From assembly GCA_947172415.1 (NCBI GenBank), contig OX359190.1, forward strand, positions 2,790,001 to 2,854,000: a stretch of DNA of 64,000 bases, in the 5' to 3' direction. This stretch comes from Chondrosia reniformis. Lineage: Eukaryota > Porifera > Demospongiae > Chondrillida > Chondrillidae. The notes below the pieces were generated by a model, which was not told the origin of the DNA, searched no databases, and saw only the letters and a program-made list of their open reading frames with translations. Below are positions 58,080 through 64,000 of the stretch, one piece after another (the stretch's first letter is position 1; every line of letters starts with the position of its first letter). A program made the position numbers and the translations under genes.

Positions 58080-58440
58080 AAGATCATTCCCACTGCTCCT
58101 TAGTACCAATGAGATACTTATAGAGTGAGCAACAATCCACTGGTCAATAATGGTAATACCTCCAACCTGCCACCTCAAGTGGTCTGACAAGGGATTATAA
58201 AACACTGCTGAGGAGACAAGCTTATGAAGCTCTTCCTTTTCTACAGAACAATTATCTCATTAATCAGATGCAAACTGCTGAACTTTTTCATCACACAATA
58301 TAACATCACACACATACCTGAGTCTTCTGCATCTGTAGCAATAAATACTTTCTTTATCTGTAATTGGCTGCAGCTTTAATTGAAGGGATATATCCTGGAT
58401 TAGCATACAGGTAGTCTCTCCTTTTTATGTGAAACAGCCC
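58080..58440 (-). pseudogene. O-fucosyltransferase-like fragment, copy 2
   Basis: Reverse strand: HIKRRDYLYANPGYIPSIKA, a slip, KVFIATDAEDSG|gtatgt, then an exon KEELHKLVSSAVFYNPLSD continuing WQVGGITIIDQ, a slip, CCSLYKYLIGTKE. HxxRRD and VFIATD are the fucosyltransferase-type landmarks. The distal part is joined directly to collagen sequence near 58,460. Two frame breaks make this copy non-functional. The tail lies just beyond the gene C stop, in antisense orientation. Confidence 0.4.
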
Positions 58441-58497
58441 TCCCCCATGTAATAATGGGGTTATACATTCCACACATACGTATACGTATATACTTAC

Positions 58498-60360
58498 AGC
58501 AGGTCCTTGTGGGCCAGGGAGACCAACATTTCCTTCTACGCCCACTTCTCCAGCATCACCCAGTTCTCCAACATCTCCTGGCTCACCACACATTCCCCTA
58601 GCACCCTTAAGTCCTATTAGATCACCATCACTACCATTAGGTCCTTGGGCTCCCACAGATCCACCATCTCCAGACCCTCCTCTTGCACCTCCGGCTCCTT
58701 GGTGTCCAACACGTCCTGCTGGTCCATCATCTCCTGGATTTCCAGCAGGACCTTGACCTCCTGCAAGACCCTACAGTCGTAGGAATGCAAGTCACTTTAT
58801 ACAATGGACAGTCAGACATTTTCATGATAATACTTTGTAAGTATGACAGCTTACTGGTGCACCAAGATCACCTCTTATTCCTGTAGCACCAATGGACCAA
58901 CTGCAGGTCCTCTGGAACCCTATACATATGTTTACATACACATGTTGTGATATAGGCATATAGCGATTAGATTATAAAAATCAAAAGGAGTTAATGCTAC
59001 CTATTATTTGATTGATAAGTTGTAAAGTGTTTTATAACACAATACATAGTTAGCTTGTTCTGCTACATATATAGTTGAATCACCTCCAGTTCAAACAAGT
59101 GCAAATTTAACATTTGCCATATTAATATAATAGGAGACAATACTGCATGAGGTACTGCTGAGGACAATTGTAGACTCCATGGCCTAGAACTGGTCAATAA
59201 AACCAATTGTCCTGTGACATTAGTTTATTCCCTCTAAAATGATGTCTGAGAGTGATTATTTGTACTTTGATCAACACTACAGTTATTCATATAAATGCTG
59301 TACTTACTGCTGCACCTTGTGGACCAGACGATCCAGCGACTCCCTTTGCTCCCTTAATACCATCAGTACCAGAAGCTCCACTTGCACCATCACCTCCAGG
59401 AGCTCCAATGTCACCTCACTACCCCACCAGTGAATAACATACAATATCAGTAATAAATATAGTGATAGAAAACATACTCAAGATATCTCTAGTCTACAGG
59501 ATGCCACCTATATATGTAAGATCTTTACCAACTCTTTAACTGACCTTTTCTCCTTGATCACATTGTGCCCCAGTAGAACTTATACATCTCCCTTGGCACC
59601 TTTGGCACCTTGTGAACCAGTTGCACCAGTAAGACCACTCACACCCTACAGAGAATGAAATGCAGTCGACCAACATACAGTATGCTTCAATTGGGCCCAC
59701 TCATGAGGAGAATGACTATCAGGTTCTTGAATGCATACTATAACTATAATTTACCTTACTGCTGCTCCAGCTGTTCCAGAGGGAGGATTAGTACAAGGAT
59801 CCCTGTGTTTACCATGGTCACCATGGTTACCATTGCTGCCTGGATCTCCAACAGCACATACATTTCCAGGTTCTCCATCAAAACCTCTGTCTCCCCTTCC
59901 TCCCTATATATATGTTGAATTAATCTCCATGTGGACCAGCCTTTGATTCCATGGTTACCATGGTAACCTTCACAATTGACCCCTTTAGTCCTTTTTCCTA
60001 GTTTCTCCTAGATTGTCATGTTCCATTTAATCCAGGCAATCCTTGAATACCCTGAAGAAATGATCATTATCTTGAACAAACAGCACTTTTGGCTCTGATG
60101 TGTAAATCCACTCACTCTGGTACCTTGTGACCCTATGGGTCCCATTTCTCCTTTCTGACCATGCAAGCTTTCCTTGGTCTCCACTACGTCCAGGTCTGGC
60201 ATCCATACCATTTTCACCAGATACACCAGGATTATCAGGTCATCCATCACAGCCAGAAGTGGACCCAACACTGTTACTATATATAGCACAGTTGAAATGA
60301 TGTACAAGTAAGAGGTGTCATCCTTTACATTTGGCACCAGCCACACTTGCACTCTAAAGG
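58498..60360 (-). pseudogene. Collagen-like block of unit D
   Basis: The 273-bp exon is intact at 58498-58770 (GT-AG). The RGD exon (from 58,855) is fused at about 58,895, out of frame, to the GSRGPAVGP exon, deleting what lies between. Further Gly-X-Y exons sit at about 59,309-59,416 (GAPGGDGASGASGTDGIKGA, GSSGPQGAA), about 59,585-59,646, 59,760-59,900 (same RDPCTNPPS interruption), and about 60,115-60,240 (DARPGRSGDQG, shared slip). A TGA follows GCDG near 60,240. The leader VQVWLVPNVKDDTSYLYII is at 60,300-60,355. 60.36-60.83 kb matches flanks near 46.1 and 49.0 kb and has no gene. Confidence 0.7.
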
Positions 60361-60829
60361 GAAGGAGAACAAATGAATAACATTATGATATGAATAATTC
60401 AATGTAAGTGCTCTTATAATGTTATTCATGGGATTAGTACTTCCTCATTAAGATCCTATGGAATGTAGACCTCACAAAACAACTACCAGACATGAACAAG
60501 TGACCTCCACTGGCTAGCGAGAATATATAGTCAAGAATACTATCTCTGAGTAATTAAGGTCCTTTAGCATAACATGCAGACCAAAACAATATACCTCACT
60601 AAAGCAACACTAATCCAAAGGAATATAATCATATAGGACACTTAACTAGTTAAATACTGGAAGAGCATCCATGTGAACTACAAGTAAATTTCATACATCA
60701 TATTATCAACTCATAAAATAATGTATTGTACATATACGTATACACTTCCACAGGTTAAAAGGTGGATTTCAAATGGTCAGAAAATCCTCGTTAATCCAGT
60801 CAATTCATATATATAGAGACACAGAGAAG

Positions 60830-61335
60830 AGACACACGCGATTCATATCCTTTTAGGGGACAAGTTAGAAAGCGAGGAACTGGTTGGTAATCTTTCCGTA
60901 ACTGAATAACCATTCACTCTACTGGTGGCAATTAGCTTGTCACTGTAAACGTTATAAAGTTTATAATTTGAGCATTATTAAACTATGAGCCATGCATGCA
61001 CGTTAAGAATATTTAGACAAGAAGATTTACGGCACTTACAGGCACTTACAGGCCTCAAAGTGTTCTCGCAATAAGCTGCTACAGAAACTTGCTACTTCCA
61101 TATCATTCATTTCCCCCAAACAGTGAATATAATCTTTTCTTTCTTGTCTCTAATTAGGTATTTCAAAGTGGCCTCTTGACAGCTGGAGGAGAAGTGGACA
61201 CAAATTAGTAAAGAAACGTCTTATGACTACAATTGTACGGCTTCCCTCAACGGAACTACGTTTCTCACCATTGGAGGAGGAGGATTTGGAGGAGAATATA
61301 AGACAAGAGCTGTACAGTATGATATTGCAGTTGAG
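60830..61335 (+). pseudogene. Kelch gene D remnant
   Basis: Begins abruptly inside the equivalent of intron 1 (gagacacacgcgattcatat), so promoter and first exon are missing. The kelch exon 61158-61335 has the first 11-12 codons (VFQSGLLTAGG) joined to the last 45-50 (KWTQISKETSY...TFLTIGGGG), a deletion of about 0.7 kb. The join is out of frame and reads EVDTN-stop. It ends at the normal donor GTTGAG|GTTAGT. Foldback and intron-2 start follow as in the other copies. Confidence 0.85.
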
Positions 61336-62100
61336 GTTAGTAACTTATTTAATTACAAAACATTACATTAAAGTATTACAAGTCTTGTTAACATTCGTTG
61401 CGCGCTTCGCATGCACTTTCTCCTTCAAATAGAAACATTAGAAGGTTTTATTTCCTTCGTTAGAATCACATAACTTGTGTGCTCAGTGTACACGTAGCGC
61501 GTGTCAATGCTAACAAGACTGTTATTGCTTTAAAGTTATCGTACGAGTGTGTTCTACGAACGCTCTCACGAGTTTAAGTGTTAACTTGTTTCCACTAACG
61601 GGGAGTGTTAGAAGTCTTCTTGTATCATCCTCTCTTTGTATTTGAAGGAGAAAGTAGAGTGTGTACTTTTAAAAGTGCCAAGTTGTAAAACGGTTTCTTG
61701 CGTGTAATTTGCAGAATATTAATTTCTCGTCCTGTGTACGTTCGTGTGATTAGTTATAAGATGTTGCAGGAGCGCATAATGAATAGACACAATTAATAAA
61801 CTGCTTAACTAAGTAACAACAATTTGAGTAAATTACCAAGTTTATTTTGGCAGCCAAAAGTCGGCCATTTTACCAGCATCTTAGGTAGATGATTACTAGT
61901 ACAGTTTGGTTGCTAAATTACTAACACTTTATTATTCATTGTGTGACAATGTAGCACTTATATAGATATTAAGCAACGATTTTTGTTTGAAATCAAGTAG
62001 ATTTAACTTAGTTTGTCAAAAATAATTTCAGGTTAACACTTAACACTTTTAAGTAGAAAACTATATTAACTCTTACAAAAATGTACTTCTTATTGGATAG

Positions 62101-62520
62101 GTGGAAGACACTAGCTTGAAGGAGCAAGACAAGAAAGACACTAGCTTGAAGGAGCAAGACAAGAAAGACACTAGCTTGAAGGAGCAAGACAAGAAAGACA
62201 GTAGCTTGAAGGAGCAAGACAAGAAAGACACCAGCTTGAAGGAGCAAGACAAGAAAGACACCAGCTTGAAGGAGCAAGACAAGAAAGACACTAGCTTGAA
62301 GGAGCAAGACAAGAAAGACACCAGCTTGAAGGAGCAAGACAAGAAAGACAGTAGCTTGAAGGAGCAAGACAAGAAAGACACTAGCTTGAAGGAGCAAGAC
62401 AAGGAAGACACCAGCTTGAAGGAGCAAGACAAGAAAGACACTAGCTTGAAGGAGCAAGACAAGAAAGACACCAGCTTGAAGGAGCAAGACAAGAAAGACA
62501 GTAGCTTGAAGGAGCAAGAC
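62101..62520. repeat. 30-bp coding-type minisatellite (DTSLKEQDKK)
   Basis: Fourteen tandem copies of gacactagcttgaaggagca plus agacaagaaa. They encode DTSLKEQDKK or DSSLKEQDKK. The array starts right after an acceptor-like ttggatag (GTG GAA GAC...) and its frame ends in TGA at 62527-62529 with no donor before it. No stop occurs in three frames, which explains the overlapping long ORFs. Confidence 0.9.
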
Positions 62521-63796
62521 ACCTCTTGACTTACGTAGGTAGGATCATATATAGGAATGTACAGCAAGTTAACATATATCATGTATGTAGGTGTGTATAA
62601 GGAAAACACCTAAATTGTCATATATGCATTCAGGATCTTAAGATCCGGTGTTGAATGTTTGTGTTTATGTACATTATATATAGTAGGCAGCAAATTGGAT
62701 TTACAGCATAAGCTAACACTGTATACAGGTTTTTATGAATTTTTTAAATCCTTCTACAAATGATATACATCTCACTTCCATTGATATATGCTCTGTTGTG
62801 TGTATATACAGACGGAAGTAGCTGATTCAAGCAGCAAAGGAACAGAGACACAACAGAAAAACAGACATCTTGAGGTATGAAGACACTGGAGAGGATTTAT
62901 AATGTGTTATTTGACTTACAGGCTCTTAATATTGTAGGAGAGGATAGCTGAACTGACCAGAGAACTGAGAGACACTCAGAAAGACAATCTACAACTGAGA
63001 GAACTTATTACTGAATTAAAGGAATCCAAAAGTGAATTAAAGGATTCCATTTCAGAATTGAGGAAAATAAATTCAGATTTAAACAGCCAGACTACTGTAA
63101 GCATCACTCTTGACATGTAATCAATACTGTACATATGTTATTTAATTTACATATAAAATCTCTTAATATTGTAGGAGAGGATAGCTGAACTGACCAGAGA
63201 ACTGAGAGACACTCAGAAAGACAATCTACACCTGAAAGAACGTAATACAGATTTGAAGGAGTCCAACAACCAGTCTACTGTGAGTGTTACTCTTGAATGT
63301 AATGAACATTTTATTTGATCAATCCTCTTATATTGATGTAGGAGAAGATGGCTGAACTGACCAGAGAATTGAAAGATGCTCAAACGAATGTAGAGAAATT
63401 AGAAATTTCTAAAAAACACCTGGAACAACGTATCAATGACTTAAAGAAAACCAATTCTCTTTTGGATAAAGGCAATTCTGAATTGGAGGTAATTCATTGT
63501 TTTGATACGTAGAATTCATTTTTAATGTCTATATATATATAGAGAGATAAGTAGTATTGATAAGTGTTCTAATGAGCTAAATTAATACTGTATGTACATG
63601 TGAATATGTTATTGCATGTTAATCGATAGCACTTTGTATGTTCATGTATATGTCAGATACATTCACATCTAGTATATATAATTGATTGACAACATGTATA
63701 TGTATGGTAATATAGACTAGACTTCAGCAGCAACAGCAAAGTACAGAAAGAGTTGCAAAGTTACAAGAGGAGAACATTAAACTGAGAGAAGAGAAG
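62101..63796 (+). CDS. Coiled-coil exons of gene D (3' end beyond window)
   Basis: After the repeat exon come 62812-62874, 62938-63096, 63175-63279, 63342-63488 and 63716-63796. All are phase 0 and GT-AG. Three open with the same ER/KMAELTRELR/KDTQ module, so exon duplication built the rod. The last (TRLQQQQQSTERVAKLQEEN) matches the gene B coiled-coil exon, so the series should continue to a Death domain. Because the kelch exon is out of frame and the repeat exon ends in a stop, translation from a kelch start is impossible. Any product must start downstream or skip the repeat exon. Confidence 0.65.
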
Positions 63797-64000
63797 GTAT
63801 TGCATTTCCCTATTACTATATATACTCTGGAGTGATTATGGGTACTTCCTTTTATTCTCAACTACCACATAATGTAAAGTGGGATTGTTTGGGACAACTC
63901 TACTATTGTCATTAGGAAAATGTTTTTCTCAAGTTTGATTGTGAAGTACATTATCCTAATTGTAATCATGTGTAAAGTAACAGGACCTTTCAGGGGGTGA

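Noticed and set aside
62073..62609. Two minus-strand ORFs over the 30-bp array
   Set aside because: Open only because the repeat unit lacks stops in those frames.

Overview
This is eukaryotic animal DNA: AT-rich, with short GT-AG introns, tRNA-derived SINEs, many foldback elements, minisatellites, and typical animal genes (a STAT transcription factor, collagen-like genes, mitochondrial ribosomal protein bL32m, ribulose-phosphate 3-epimerase, and CARD and Death-domain proteins). Small Gly-X-Y exons of 54 bp and lineage-specific P-loop/CARD/Death proteins suggest an early-branching metazoan, most likely a sponge. That placement is inference.

Layout. 1-3.3 kb: foldback elements, a SINE and a 15-bp minisatellite. 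3.3-4.0 kb: a divergent pair, RPE exon 1 (-) and MRPL32 (+). From about 4.5 kb a composite unit occurs four times: a decayed minus-strand block of collagen, Ig-like and fucosyltransferase-like pieces, followed by a plus-strand gene that starts with a tiny coding exon and a single-exon kelch beta-propeller. Unit A covers 4.5-15.6 kb, B 17.3-30.9 kb, C 44.6-57.9 kb, and D runs from 58.1 kb past the window end. A 13-kb region between B and C holds a STAT gene (-), its introns and satellites. Unit B carries a 4.4-kb TIR transposon (DDE integrase, Ulp1-like protease, PHD finger) with two other elements nested inside it.

Main result. The four kelch genes share the promoter, first exon, intron 1, kelch exon, its phase-0 donor and kilobases of the next intron, but splice into two unrelated 3' modules. 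A and C join kelch to a Roc/COR-like P-loop switch and a C-terminal CARD. B and D join kelch to coiled coils, ending in B with a Death domain. Gene C is uninterrupted by my exon model (5 coding exons, 1,256 aa). Gene B also gives one open frame (614 aa) if a broken coiled-coil exon is skipped. A has a 4-bp insertion in the P-loop exon. D has lost its promoter and first exon and most of the kelch exon. Between kelch copies, amino-acid changes fall in short clusters, about one per blade, on an almost invariant framework, as expected for a diversifying recognition surface. I read the locus as a birth-and-death family of putative innate-immune-type receptors or adaptors that swap signalling domains through one shared intron. 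Domain calls are by eye, with no profile search.
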